A DNA stretch of 64,000 nt, taken from Tomocerus qinae. Taxonomy: Eukaryota; Arthropoda; Collembola; Entomobryomorpha; Tomoceridae. Shown here one piece after another: positions 47,823 to 58,247 of the stretch (positions are counted from its first letter, which is position 1; each line of letters begins with the position of its first letter). Location of the stretch: NCBI GenBank assembly GCA_020055645.1, contig CM034546.1:127803875-127867874 (forward strand), given 5' to 3'. The position numbers were made by a program, and so were the translations under genes. The notes under the pieces are model-generated. The model did not search any database. It saw nothing but the letters and a program-made list of their open reading frames with translations, and had not been told where the DNA came from.

Positions 47823-50209
47823 GCAGAGAGGAAAAGCAATCAGAACTGGATAATTAATATTTCAGATTACAATTATATTTATCAAAGGACAGTTTCAAGA
47901 TCACTTATCGGAAAATGAGGTTAAGCTTATGTATTCTGTCAACCACTTGGTTTGATGGATTAAATTTTAATTTAAAACTATTTTAAAGGAAGGCAGACGA
48001 GCCAATTGGAAAATATAGTTGAAACAAAACTGGCGAAAATGGCCTTTACTAAAGCTCAGAATAGATTCTACTGCATTAGGTGGATAAAATCAACAAATTA
48101 ACAACGTTATAATTTTTAGAAAAAATGACCTCAGCTCTTGCATGATTTTTGCTTTATTTCCTTGTTTTCAGCTCATCTTTAACATTGGTGTGATAACAAA
48201 GTGCAGAATTGGCTGCCATTCAATTCGCAATTAGATTACGATCGTAGCCAAAGCCTATATGATCTACCTTAAACTATTACCAATGTCATTACTATAAATT
48301 AAAGTTCAGTCTCAATGCAAAAGTGGCAATCCAATGCAATAGATTACAGTTTATTGGTGGATTTTGTTGGTGTGACCAAGCCACGCAGATAAACTCCAGT
48401 TTTAGAAATTCAAGGCGTTAAAAGTTTGCAAAAAAACAATAAAAATGATTTAAATAACTTACTGTGATAATTCTCCGTTGATAGTTGGAACCCTGGTTGA
48501 ACAGTACTTAGAATGGCAAAGTGATTTATCTCAATCACATTTATAATCTTGTTGTACCATATGCAAATGTCGTGGTTAGCAAAAAAATTCTCTGGATAGG
48601 AACTAATTATGTGAGTGAGGTGACTTCATTATCATGCCGTGCGGTGATGTTTTGAAAGGTGTGACCAAATTTGTTTTCAAGTGAAGCTAAAATAAGTTTG
48701 TACCGATAAGGGGTTTAAGTTTCCTGAAACTGATGGTGAACATTGCTATTCAATTATATATTATGTCGCACTCGCACCTCGTGAATTAAAGGAACACTCA
48801 GAGGATGATCACATTATTATATACTGTTCAAATGATATGCATGTACTAATATGTAACTGGTGAACACCAAACACACGGAAAAGATAATAAAACTATTCCC
48901 AACGAAAGAAGTTAAGCATTTTATTTATATCTATGCACTAGTAGGTACTTGTATATCTCAGTACATTGTGGAGTTGAAGGGTTATTAGTGTTGCATTATA
49001 TAACTACTTCAGTTTAATAAAATACTCAAAGTGCATGATGTAGCGTTTTCTGTACTTCAATAAATTCTGTTTTATATCTATGGCATGTCTATATTAAGAA
49101 CATTAAGCTTATATTATAGCGTTGCACATTGCACGAAAATAATATTGCGCACGTAATTCATTTTAAATCTACATCAGGCAATGTATATCATATCTTTAAT
49201 CTACAAGCATTTTCCAGCTTTTATATTATAACACTCATGCACTTTACGTTATATGCCACTAATTTGCAGAAGAGCCTTTATATATATAAAAATGGAAAGC
49301 ATGTATAATTTGAGTTTTAATGTTTCATACATTTGCCCTGATAGACTGCACTAATTAAATTAAGAATGAGGAAAATTGAAAAATAACATAATACGCTTGA
49401 ATACTGTAAGTTATAATAATGTGTATTTTTTATTCAAATTAAAGCCATTATGGGAAAACATGTACATAAGATATACATGTAAAATGTATGTAGATCTACA
49501 TACCTTGTAAATTACGCATTGAATAATAGATTACAATTTGTTGCACTGTTTTAGAATAACGTATAATAGATGTTATTTTTTTAAATCTCATTAGATCTAT
49601 GTGAAAAGCAATTTTTAATAATCGTTCTATGAAATTTAAGTAAACAATTAACTGGTCATTGTTCCACGTAAGAAAGGAGATGATTTGACAAGTTTAACTT
49701 CAATTAAACGCCTGTCATTCATCTGCAAGCTAGTACATAAGTGTTTCACTCACATGACAAATGTTACGAGAGCTTCTCTCGGAAAACCTCATTATCTAAT
49801 TCATACATCATTATTTAAATAAGCAATACTTGGAATTGAATTAGAATGGTAATTAGTTTCAAGAATTGGGATGCTGCTGCATGGTTATAGGCCGCTATAC
49901 ATAAATATAAAAATTCTACGTTAATATAATATACCGTGAGAAGAGTAATGATTATTTCTGGAGAACATGTGTGTACAATACAAATATTAGGTTTAGTATT
50001 AATGTACAATGTAAATAACAACCGACACTAACAATCTCAAATAACCCTCATGTGAATCATCACGAACCTGTGTTACATTTATTGGTAAACGATTTCTAAC
50101 ACTAAGTATTCTAATGTAATGTTCTTTTGATGTGCTGTGCATCATTCAGTAGAAGCATTAATTAAATTGCATTTTAGGAGTTCTACAGATGCATTAAGCT
50201 TATGTACAT
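47823..50209. other. Gene-free stretch upstream of the GH55 gene
   Basis: AT-rich, with no gene, tRNA or repeat array recognised. The minus-strand ORF at 49815-50021 has no family features. Confidence 0.5.
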
Positions 50210-50748
50210 TGTGACGTATGTGGAAGTCAACAATAACCTTTCGTAAGAAAGGGTGAAATAAAGAAAGAGAGTTTGAAAAGGTTCGATGTATTTTGTACAA
50301 TTTCAGTCTTTATTTTACAAATGAACACGTAGGTGGACTAGATCCAAAGATAAAAGACTGCCAATTAATTATATGCCAATTCGGTTACTAAAATATAGAT
50401 ACAAAATAATTTAGAATTTAATTAGTACATTAGGTCTTCTGAAGTGAAGCGTAGTGAAGATATGAAATATGCCGTTCGGCAAAGAATGATCGAAGACAGC
50501 AGTGCTGCTGTTTGAAGAGAAGGCTAGCCAGCAGTGCTGCTGGGATCAGGAGAGGAAGGTAGAAGGACCGTACGGTCCGAGAGGAGAGCAAGGTATCAGC
50601 TCAGGTGCTGATGAGTTTCCAGAGTACATCTGGAGATGAAGGTTTGATTTCTGGATTCGTGACTTGCTAAACAAATGCAAGTCACAAGACTTTAGGCCGC
50701 TTAACTGTAGCATCCTTCAGGCGCACAGTACGAGTGTCAGGGGTTACA
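50210..50748 (-). repeat. 3' LTR of the Ty3 element
   Basis: 539 bp, TG...CA ends. It contains the end of ORF3 (stop at 50682) and a string of seven short palindromes between 50471 and 50685. AATAAAGAC-type signals near 50300 read on the plus strand only. Confidence 0.95.
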
Positions 50749-51191
50749 CGGCCCCCCTCTAAACCTTTTCTGGATTTGAAAAGCCGTTTCTGCTCCTTGC
50801 ACCATCTGTTGTTTCTTTTCTCTTTACACTCACTAGGACGGTGGTTTAGCCCACCACATTTCTTGCATCTTGACTGGTCAATGGCTGCAGTCCGTTGACT
50901 AATAGTGATGGCAAGATCGGGTGGTGTCACAGGAGAGTCGAGCCAAGTGTCGATTTGGCAAAATAGTTCTTGTCGAGATTTTGGAGGAGAATTATTTTTA
51001 AGGGCTTCTTTCCAGAAAGGGTGAAGGCCTGTCAAGACATCGTCCAAATGCAGAGCGTTGAAATGTACAATTGGGAGTAGCAAACCAACCTTAGCGTACA
51101 TTTCCCTGTAGGCACGGTTAGCAAAATCACGAACAGATTCAGTATTCAGCTGAAGGGTGCCTTCAACCTTAGTGTCTATTAATTTAGCCAT
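50682..51191 (-). CDS. ORF3: extra gag-like protein with zinc knuckle, after pol
   Basis: 169 residues in the place where env or an accessory gene would be. The N-terminal half resembles the C-terminal part of a retrotransposon capsid (NTESVRDFANRAYREMYAKV, then a helical stretch ending PPKSRQELFCQIDTWLD). It is followed by a complete zinc knuckle CKKCGGLNHRPSEC (CX2CX4HX4C) and a basic tail. It is not a copy of this element's own gag, whose knuckle is CKYCKKTGHDVSTC and whose flanks differ. The start ATG (51191) follows CATTTCTGTTGTAG, a good splice-acceptor sequence, so it may be expressed from a spliced RNA. The coding region runs through the polypurine tract and 67 bases into the 3' LTR. 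No frameshifts. Confidence 0.8.
   Translation of the reverse strand: MAKLIDTKVEGTLQLNTESVRDFANRAYREMYAKVGLLLPIVHFNALHLDDVLTGLHPFWKEALKNNSPPKSRQELFCQIDTWLDSPVTPPDLAITISQRTAAIDQSRCKKCGGLNHRPSECKEKRNNRWCKEQKRLFKSRKGLEGGRVTPDTRTVRLKDATVKRPKVL
50751..50760 (-). other. Polypurine tract of the Ty3 element
   Basis: AGAGGGGGGC on the element strand, two bases before the 3' LTR. It is the expected primer for plus-strand DNA synthesis, and it lies within ORF3 codons (LEGGRV). Confidence 0.75.
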
Positions 51192-51415
51192 TATCTACAA
51201 CAGAAATGCCAAAAAGCAAAAACAAAATAGCAATTATGAGCAACTAATTAATGAATAGCAACTAGCATACATTTACAGAATGTGGCAACTATGCGAAACC
51301 CAAAAATAAACAAAAAATTAAATTGCTATAGGTATTAGCCAAGAATTAGATAAATAGGCCCCCCGCTGTGGGCATGAAAAAATTTGAAATAATGTAAAAT
51401 TATCATAAAGTAATC

Positions 51416-54400
51416 CTAAGAATTTCTAGATCGAAGATTATAATTATGATGTACAATATCAACAGTATCGGCACTTTCAGGAATTAAAATTGGTACCGTA
51501 GAAATTCCATCAGGCCGATCAAAGTAAGGTTTAAGGTTCATAATATTATGTACACCTAAACTAACATTATCTGGCACACCAGCCAACTCATAAGTAACAT
51601 TAGAACATTTTCTTATAATTTTATGAGGACCTTGCCAGCGGAAAGCAAACTTCTTTATAAACTTTTTGAGCTTGTTGGAGAGTGGATGAGTGCGTAGCAA
51701 TACTAGATCTCCAACAGAAAAAGAAGTCAACTTATGATTTTTATTATAGTGTTTAGCCTGCCTACTGTGAGCAATTTCGATATTTTTCCGAGCCTGTGCA
51801 TACACTTTCACAAATGTACTGAGTAACTCGGATTTATAACTACTTCTAGATTGCATTTCGTCATCAGACTCCACGGAAATCCATCTGTCAAAAGGCAAAG
51901 AGATTTCACGTCCCAAATTCAACATAGCTGGACTAAATCCAGTCGTCTCACTAACTGCAGTACGTAGTGCGAGGGCAACTTCTGGTAAAAATTCATCCCA
52001 TTTGGAATGTTTTTGAGCTAAATATGAAGAAAGAATTGCTCTTATGTTGCGATTGACTCGCTCAGCAATATTGCACTGAGGGTGATATGAAGTTGTGAAT
52101 CTGTGCTTAATCTTCCAGATTTTGCACAAATTTGCCACGGTAGAAGAACGGAAATTGGAACCGTTGTCTGAAAGAAGAGCTGCTGGAGCTCCCCACCTAC
52201 AAAATATCTCTTTATGTAGAATATTCGCAATCCTGTGAGCTTTCCCATCGCGCAAAGGGAAAAGTTCAACCCATTTCGTAAAATGGTCAACAATAACAAG
52301 AAGTTGAGTATTTCTACTCGCAGTAGTAGGTAAAACACCAATTAGGTCGACAGCCAAAAGATCCCATGGACCAGAAGTTTTTACACTTTGGAGTTGGCCC
52401 GAAGGTAGAGTATTGGGGGATTTTGTCGACTGACAAACGTGACAAGATTTCACGTATGAATACACATCTTCATGCATATTGAACCAGAATACTCGACGTA
52501 ACAGCCGAAGTATTGTTTTTCGGTAGCCCATGTGACCACTTTCGGAACGATCATGAAAATACGACAAAATGTCATTTCGTAAAGATCTTGGAATGAAAGG
52601 ATATCGGCCCCCGTATTTACCAAACTTGTACAGAACTCCATTCACAACATTAAAACCCGGAGGTAAATCTGTCAATAAAGCCTGAACTTCTGAGTCAAGA
52701 GCTTGCTGCTCTTTTATTGAAGTCAAAGTAATAGTATTGGTAATAGTGGTAAGGAGAATATGAGACGGAAATTGGACTGGAGGAAACATTTCCTCATTAA
52801 TAATTTCTTCCTCAGGCTTACCGACTGGGGCACGTGAAAGTGCATCGCTGACTACATTTAGTTTTCCTTTAATGTGAGAAATTATGGGCTGAAAATCTTG
52901 GATTTTTAAAGCCCAGCGCGTTAATTTGCTATTCGTATCGCGCATACTATGAAGCCAAAGGAGAGCCTTATTATCAGTTTGAAGCTGAAATTCTTGTCCA
53001 TCAAGATAGTGTTCAAACTTTTTAAGAGCCCAGATGATAGCAAGGCATTCTTTCTCACATGCATGGTAATTAGATTCAGTTTTAGACAAAGATCGACTCG
53101 CAAAAGCAATAGGTCGTTCACGACTAGAATGAGTGACCTGAGTCAAAACTGAATTGACACTTTGATCGGATGGCAAATCTGAAACTTGAGCCAAAACTCC
53201 AGCAATTCCAACATCAGATGCATCCGTACGAAGAATGAAGGGTTTAGAAAAATCAGGGACAGATAGAGTAACAGTATTACACAAAGCATGAATAAATTTG
53301 TCAAAAGCTTGTTGTTGTGCATCACCCCAGCGGAATTTTTCACTTTTCCGTAAAAGTTTATTTAAAGGGGCGGCTATATCACTAAAGTGATCAATAAAAT
53401 GGCGGTACCACCCACAAAACCCGAGAAAGCGTTTAATGTCCTTGGGGGACTTTGGAATAGGGTAATTTTTCACTGCTGAAATTTTATCCGGATCGGCTTT
53501 AACACCATCAGGTGAAATAATAAAGCCTAGATACTTAACAGTAGTTTTTCCAAAATTACACTTGTCGAGATTTATGGTAAAGTTTGCTGAGCGGAGTTTT
53601 TCTAGCACGAACCTAACATGAAGGACGTGTTCCTCCCAAGAATTCGAATAGATTATAATATCGTCTAAGAACGCATCAGCAAATTTACCGCGACATTCAG
53701 CTAATAATTCATCCATAAATCTTTGGTAAATACTAGGGGCTGTTTTTAGGCCAAAAGGTAAACGATTAAAAGAGAATTTTCCTAATTCACAGACAAAAGC
53801 TGTGTAGTCAATAGAATCTGGGTGCATAGGAAATTGCCAGTAACCTTTCCGTTTATCTAAAACTGAGATAAATTTCGCTCTTCCAGCTCGTTGGAGCAAG
53901 TCCGGAATGTGACGGAAGACATACGGATCACTTTTCGTTCGCTGATTGACTTTACGACAGTCTAAAGTGAATCTGTATTTTTCACCTTCTTTGTGCAGAT
54001 GCACAGGAGAAGCCCACTCGGAAGTGGAAGGTGAAATTATGCCTAAACGTAGCATGTCCTTTATCATCGAATTTAAAATTTCATTTTTAGCTGGGGAAAT
54101 GCGGTATGGTTTCTGAGCAATAGGTGGTCCTGTTACATCAAGTTTGCACTGTATTAAGGGAGTACACCCAATTTTGTCACTAGCGACATCCGAAAAACTT
54201 TCCAATAAATCATTTATTTCCTTTTCCTGTTGGCTATTGAGACCTTGTAAAGCACAAAGATACTCTTTATTAGAACAAGCATGCTCAATTTTCGGTTCGG
54301 TAGAAAAGAAAAATCTACCCCGTGGAGTATCAAGTTGAATGTTTGCATGATTAATAAAATCAAGGCCAAGTACCAACGGAAAAGGAAGTGAACGCATTAT

Positions 54401-54472
54401 TTTAAAATCAAATTCAAAATTTCTATTTGCTAAAGCAATATTTAAAGGCATTGGAGCCAAGTGGATAGACAT
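51416..54472 (-). CDS. Ty3 pol: end of protease, reverse transcriptase, RNase H, integrase
   Basis: 1018 uninterrupted codons. The start holds the C-terminal protease piece ending LVLGLDFI. RT follows: SEWASPVHL, LDCRKVNQRT, FSFNRLPFGLKTAPSIYQRF and the catalytic FADAFLDDIIIYS. RNase H begins at ILRTDASDVGIAGVLAQ. Integrase has an HHCC zinc site (HMGYRKT...CHVCQSTKSP) and the catalytic set DLIGVL, LSDNGSNF and NIAERVNRNI. The tail has FSVGDLVLLRTHPLSNKL, a GPF/Y-like module and YNLRSRNS. It is in the same frame as gag but separated by the protease ORF in another frame. Intact, so it could be functional apart from the junction described for the protease. Confidence 0.93.
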   Translation of the reverse strand: MSIHLAPMPLNIALANRNFEFDFKIMRSLPFPLVLGLDFINHANIQLDTPRGRFFFSTEPKIEHACSNKEYLCALQGLNSQQEKEINDLLESFSDVASDKIGCTPLIQCKLDVTGPPIAQKPYRISPAKNEILNSMIKDMLRLGIISPSTSEWASPVHLHKEGEKYRFTLDCRKVNQRTKSDPYVFRHIPDLLQRAGRAKFISVLDKRKGYWQFPMHPDSIDYTAFVCELGKFSFNRLPFGLKTAPSIYQRFMDELLAECRGKFADAFLDDIIIYSNSWEEHVLHVRFVLEKLRSANFTINLDKCNFGKTTVKYLGFIISPDGVKADPDKISAVKNYPIPKSPKDIKRFLGFCGWYRHFIDHFSDIAAPLNKLLRKSEKFRWGDAQQQAFDKFIHALCNTVTLSVPDFSKPFILRTDASDVGIAGVLAQVSDLPSDQSVNSVLTQVTHSSRERPIAFASRSLSKTESNYHACEKECLAIIWALKKFEHYLDGQEFQLQTDNKALLWLHSMRDTNSKLTRWALKIQDFQPIISHIKGKLNVVSDALSRAPVGKPEEEIINEEMFPPVQFPSHILLTTITNTITLTSIKEQQALDSEVQALLTDLPPGFNVVNGVLYKFGKYGGRYPFIPRSLRNDILSYFHDRSESGHMGYRKTILRLLRRVFWFNMHEDVYSYVKSCHVCQSTKSPNTLPSGQLQSVKTSGPWDLLAVDLIGVLPTTASRNTQLLVIVDHFTKWVELFPLRDGKAHRIANILHKEIFCRWGAPAALLSDNGSNFRSSTVANLCKIWKIKHRFTTSYHPQCNIAERVNRNIRAILSSYLAQKHSKWDEFLPEVALALRTAVSETTGFSPAMLNLGREISLPFDRWISVESDDEMQSRSSYKSELLSTFVKVYAQARKNIEIAHSRQAKHYNKNHKLTSFSVGDLVLLRTHPLSNKLKKFIKKFAFRWQGPHKIIRKCSNVTYELAGVPDNVSLGVHNIMNLKPYFDRPDGISTVPILIPESADTVDIVHHNYNLRSRNS

Positions 54473-54674
54473 TTGAATTGTCAGCCAGGGTAACCGGTGA
54501 CATTGACTTTTTATTATATTGTAGTTTTAAGGATGTTACTGTGTCATAACTGATGTAAGTTTTATCAGAAGCAGGATCCAGAATAGCTGTGAAAATTCTA
54601 TCAAATAATTTAACAGTAACTCTAGGGGCAATTTTAGTAAAATATTCGGGTGCAGAAGTAAAGCCCGAATTCAC
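54423..54674 (-). CDS. Ty3 protease, N-terminal part in the -1 frame
   Basis: The frame opens inside the end of gag and contains RIFTAILDPASDKTYIS, an aspartic protease active site of the D-[ST/P]-[GA]-S kind (here DPAS), and the flap-like VTLADNSNVYPLG. The C-terminal half of the fold (PLNIALANRNFEFDF up to LVLGLDFI) is in the pol frame. The protease domain is therefore split by a +1 change near 54450-54480. This is either a one-base indel in this copy, a sequence error, or a second recoding event. The viral-type maturation enzyme would be lost unless the shift is bypassed. Confidence 0.7.
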   Translation of the reverse strand: MNSGFTSAPEYFTKIAPRVTVKLFDRIFTAILDPASDKTYISYDTVTSLKLQYNKKSMSPVTLADNSNVYPLGSNAFKYCFSK

Positions 54675-55642
54675 TTCTTCCCGGAAGAGTTTCCCGAACC
54701 GGAAGTGGACGAAGTGGGAGTAGACGATGTAGATTCAGCCAGTTTCTTTTTCTTTAGCTTTTCACATGTGGAAACATCATGACCAGTCTTTTTACAATAT
54801 TTGCAGAATAAAGACGTGTCAGTAGTAGAAGAAGACTGAGCAGAATCAGCATTTGTGTCAGATTTACTCGAAGACTGGCCACTAGAATTATTAGTAGTAG
54901 TAGAGGTAGAAGGGTTAAAAGTAAACTTTTTGAAAGGTTGTTTTGGCTGAACTTTAACTAAAGGGTCAGTTGAACGAGATCGAAACAACTGTTTACCCTG
55001 AGCTGCTCTAGTTTTATTTAAGTCAGCAATAATTTCCCGTGAAAGGATAATTAAGTTGACAACTGTGGTTGTTTTTAATGTGCGAAAATGCACAGAGAGC
55101 TCAGGTAGGCAAGAGTTAACAATACGTTCAATGATATTGGCCTGTGTAACTGTAGTACTTGCTTTGGTATATAAATTAGAGATTTTCCAGCAAAAAGTTT
55201 CGAAAGGATCATCTATATGCTGCTTGGTTTCAAAAAGTTTCTGAATTAACAGATCCTTCGAACTACCGCAGTGATGATATGCACAGAATTCCTTTCTAAA
55301 GCCGGTAAAATCTTTTATTGTGGATTTAACACCACGAAACCAATTTGCACTGTCACTATTAGTTGCAAGAAGTCGACCCGCCATAAAGTGCCATTGCTTT
55401 CTATGCACCCCTTTTTGAATAAAATATTCCTCAACTTCGTCGAGGAAAGCGTTAGGTGTCATCTGTGCCGGGTCATACTTCGGCGTTGGAATAGCCGAGG
55501 CGGCATCAATTACAATAGAATGCGGCAAGTCAGTTGCAGCTTTTTCCAAAGCCGTAATTGATTTTAAGGCATCAGCATGGGCAGTTTGCAAGTCCTTAAA
55601 CTCGGCCTTTAAAGCATCCAGCTGGTCTTCAACAGAAGTCAT
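54671..55642 (-). CDS. Ty3 gag
   Basis: 323 residues from the ATG at 55642. A predicted coiled coil near the start (LDALKAEFKDLQTAHADALK) comes first. A capsid-like helical part with QMTPNAFLDEVEEYFIQKG and WFRGVKSTIKDFTGFRKEF follows. Then comes a Ser/Thr-rich linker and one zinc knuckle CKYCKKTGHDVSTC, ending in a Lys- and Ser/Thr-rich tail. It forms the particle and packages the element RNA. A slippery heptamer sits seven codons before its stop. Confidence 0.88.
   Translation of the reverse strand: MTSVEDQLDALKAEFKDLQTAHADALKSITALEKAATDLPHSIVIDAASAIPTPKYDPAQMTPNAFLDEVEEYFIQKGVHRKQWHFMAGRLLATNSDSANWFRGVKSTIKDFTGFRKEFCAYHHCGSSKDLLIQKLFETKQHIDDPFETFCWKISNLYTKASTTVTQANIIERIVNSCLPELSVHFRTLKTTTVVNLIILSREIIADLNKTRAAQGKQLFRSRSTDPLVKVQPKQPFKKFTFNPSTSTTTNNSSGQSSSKSDTNADSAQSSSTTDTSLFCKYCKKTGHDVSTCEKLKKKKLAESTSSTPTSSTSGSGNSSGKK
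54689..54695 (-). promoter_or_regulatory. Candidate -1 frameshift heptamer at the gag-protease junction
   Basis: G GGA AAC in gag phase (codons GGA AAC), 16 bases before the gag stop codon. A slip by -1 continues as CTC TTC CGG GAA into the protease frame. The following TCTTCCGGGAAGA can form a small stem. The heptamer fits the X XXY YYZ rule used by several retroviruses. Confidence 0.6.
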
Positions 55643-56433
55643 ACTGGAATTAGTTCAAGTTCAATAGAACACAACCTTGAAAGATGAGGGTCAAGTTTAG
55701 AGATAAACTTGAAAGTGACCTTGGACTGAGTAGGATTTTTAAATACTGACAGAAAATTGTCAGATGCAAATCCGAAGAAAATCAGAAGACGAAAAAAAAT
55801 GAAATATGTAGTGAATACGGTAGAATCGCTATTGCTCACGCTAGACAGGCCACAGAATGTCGATAAGCTAGACTTTGCTAATTTAAATTATGCAGGAGAC
55901 AGATAGATAAAGATCTATTAGCTTAAACTCAGTAGCACTAACCAACTAGTAGTAGTAAAAAGCTCAAGAAGTTTGCTTATGTGTGGTACACGGTCAAAAT
56001 ACAATTCAATACTTTATACATGTACTCGATTTAGAGTCATTTAAAAAGACACAAAAATAATATTTTCAGAAATTTATTTTGAATATATTACTACTTTTTA
56101 GAGCACAATAAACTACGCAGAATGCAATGAGATCAATGATAATTGTGTAGAATACTTAATTACCAAGATATAGCAAATTTACTCAATATAGCGTAAATGG
56201 TAAAAACCAAACAAATTCAACTTTTTGTACGTGTAGCAAAAATACAATAATTTTCAAAATAACGGAAAATATATGTTTGCAGCAAGCTATGCACCTCAAT
56301 AAGCTTTAGAGCACATCAAACTACCAGTGGAAATCAAAAAATGAGTTTATAGGATATCAATTATCAGAAAAAACACATCAAAAATGTTCAAAATTTTACG
56401 AAAAAAACTGAAATTGTACAATTCACAACGTTT

Positions 56434-56445
56434 AGTTGGGCGCCA
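56434..56445 (-). other. Primer-binding site of the Ty3 element
   Basis: TGGCGCCCAACT on the element strand, three bases after the 5' LTR. It is complementary to a tRNA 3' end GTTGGGCGCCA, as in arthropod lysine tRNAs. Confidence 0.75.
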
Positions 56446-56448
56446 TAT

Positions 56449-56987
56449 TGTGACGTATGTGGAAGTCAACAATAACCTTTCGTAAGAAAGGGTGAAATAA
56501 AGAAAGAGAGTTTGAAAAGGTTCGATGTATTTTGTACAATTTCAGTCTTTATTTTACAAATGAACACGTAGGTGGACTAGATCCAAAGATAAAAGACTGC
56601 CAATTAATTATATGCCAATTCGGTTACTAAAATATAGATACAAAATAATTTAGAATTTAATTAGTACATTAGGTCTTCTGAAGTGAAGCGTAGTGAAGAT
56701 ATGAAATATGCCGTTCGGCAAAGAATGATCGAAGACAGCAGTGCTGCTGTTTGAAGAGAAGGCTAGCCAGCAGTGCTGCTGGGATCAGGAGAGGAAGGTA
56801 GAAGGACCGTACGGTCCGAGAGGAGAGCAAGGTCTCAGCTCAGGTGCTGATGAGTTTCCAGAGTACATCTGGAGATGAAGGTTTGATTTCTGGATTCGTG
56901 ACTTGCTAAACAAATGCAAGTCACAAGACTTTAGGCCGCTTAACTGTAGCATCCTTCAGGCGCACAGTACGAGTGTCAGGGGTTACA
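56449..56987 (-). repeat. 5' LTR of the Ty3 element
   Basis: 539 bp, identical to the 3' LTR except at 56834. It carries the promoter and RNA start of the element; no TATA box was assigned. Confidence 0.95.
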
Positions 56988-58247
56988 ACATTTCATTATT
57001 TTAAGGGAATTCCATTTCAAGTCACTTTATATAAACTTTATGCTGAGTTTTATTGTTTTGTTATATTATATAGCTTAGACAAATCATTTTAATGCATGTA
57101 TAAATCTCATCTATCAAGTTTTATAATAAATACTAATCCCTACTGAGATAAAGGACAAAATTTTTTTGACACCAAATACTGAATACTGGCACCTTAATTT
57201 AGAAAATCTAATTGTCTATTTAGTTAATATTCCGTAATGAATGGAGTCGATCAGGAATTAAGCCATTCGGAAAAAATATTTTTTACCTTTTAATTAGTTT
57301 AAACATATATTTATATTTTATTTTAGTTAAATACGATTGAATATGACGCAACCTTTAAGTATTCTTTTAAGCCTTGGCCGATCATGCAAGACTTTCAATT
57401 TTAAACTGAAGAATATGTCTCATTAGCATGATATTAGATTGACACCCATCCATCCAGATTGTAGCTCAAAGCAACCCGTTTGCGCAATTTCTTTTGACAG
57501 TTATTGAAATGCTAAAGGAAAACATCATTGAACTATCTGTATGACGTAAAGCAAAATTAAATCAGCATTTTAGCATTCATAATTCTTTTTGTTGAGATCA
57601 ACCGTTTGACTTTGATCGGGAGTAAACAATATCATTTAATAAACGGAGGTGGATATAATATTTCAGACAATTTGTACAGTAGGGAAGTGTATAAATTAAC
57701 CAGTCACTTTGAGTTGCATCTAATGATTTCTAAAGATTATAGAATATAGAAACATTTAGTAGAATTACAATTTTTACCCTTTGGAATTTCTATACAAAAA
57801 TTAGAATGTAGAAATCTTTTGAGAATTACAATTTTCTCTTGGGATTTCTAAAGATTAGAATTTAGAAGTCTTTTGTAGAATTACAATTCGCTTTTTGGGA
57901 TTTCTACAGATTAAGATTCTATGGAATATCAAAACCTCGACGGTTTATTTACTTCACAATTGAATGGACTAACTGTAACATATACCTACAAACGTATTTT
58001 TAATACATGTACAGTTGTTGTATATTAATACGGTAATAATCATTGTCGGTAGTTTAAACAACAGAAATTAACATACAAAGAGAAGTCAAACAGTAAATTT
58101 TGTCTCGCCGATTCAAAATCATTAGATTAATATCGATTTATGTTTTTCCACGATTAAAATGGATTGTTCAAGCCTATAAAATAAGTTGCTTTGAGGTAAC
58201 AGTTAACATTAAACTTTTTCGATATTATCAAGTGCAAAGAAATCATC
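56988..58247. other. Gene-free stretch with a ~60-bp tandem repeat
   Basis: 57724-57925 has about three units of TAGAATTTAGAARTCTTTTG, TAGAATTACAATTT and TTTGGGATTTCTA at roughly 60-bp spacing. Nothing else recognised. Confidence 0.6.

Larger units (their letters stand above)
50210..56987 (-). mobile_element. Ty3-type LTR retrotransposon, very recent insertion
   Basis: 6778 bp on the minus strand. Two 539-bp LTRs differ at one base only (50595 A, 56834 C). A 4-bp target duplication ACAT lies outside (50206-50209 and 56988-56991). Both LTRs begin TGTAACCCCT and end CGTCACA on the element strand. Order: 5' LTR, primer-binding site, gag, protease, pol (RT, RNase H, integrase), an additional gag-like ORF3, polypurine tract, 3' LTR. 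RT before integrase makes it Ty3 rather than Ty1 type. No env. Confidence 0.95.
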
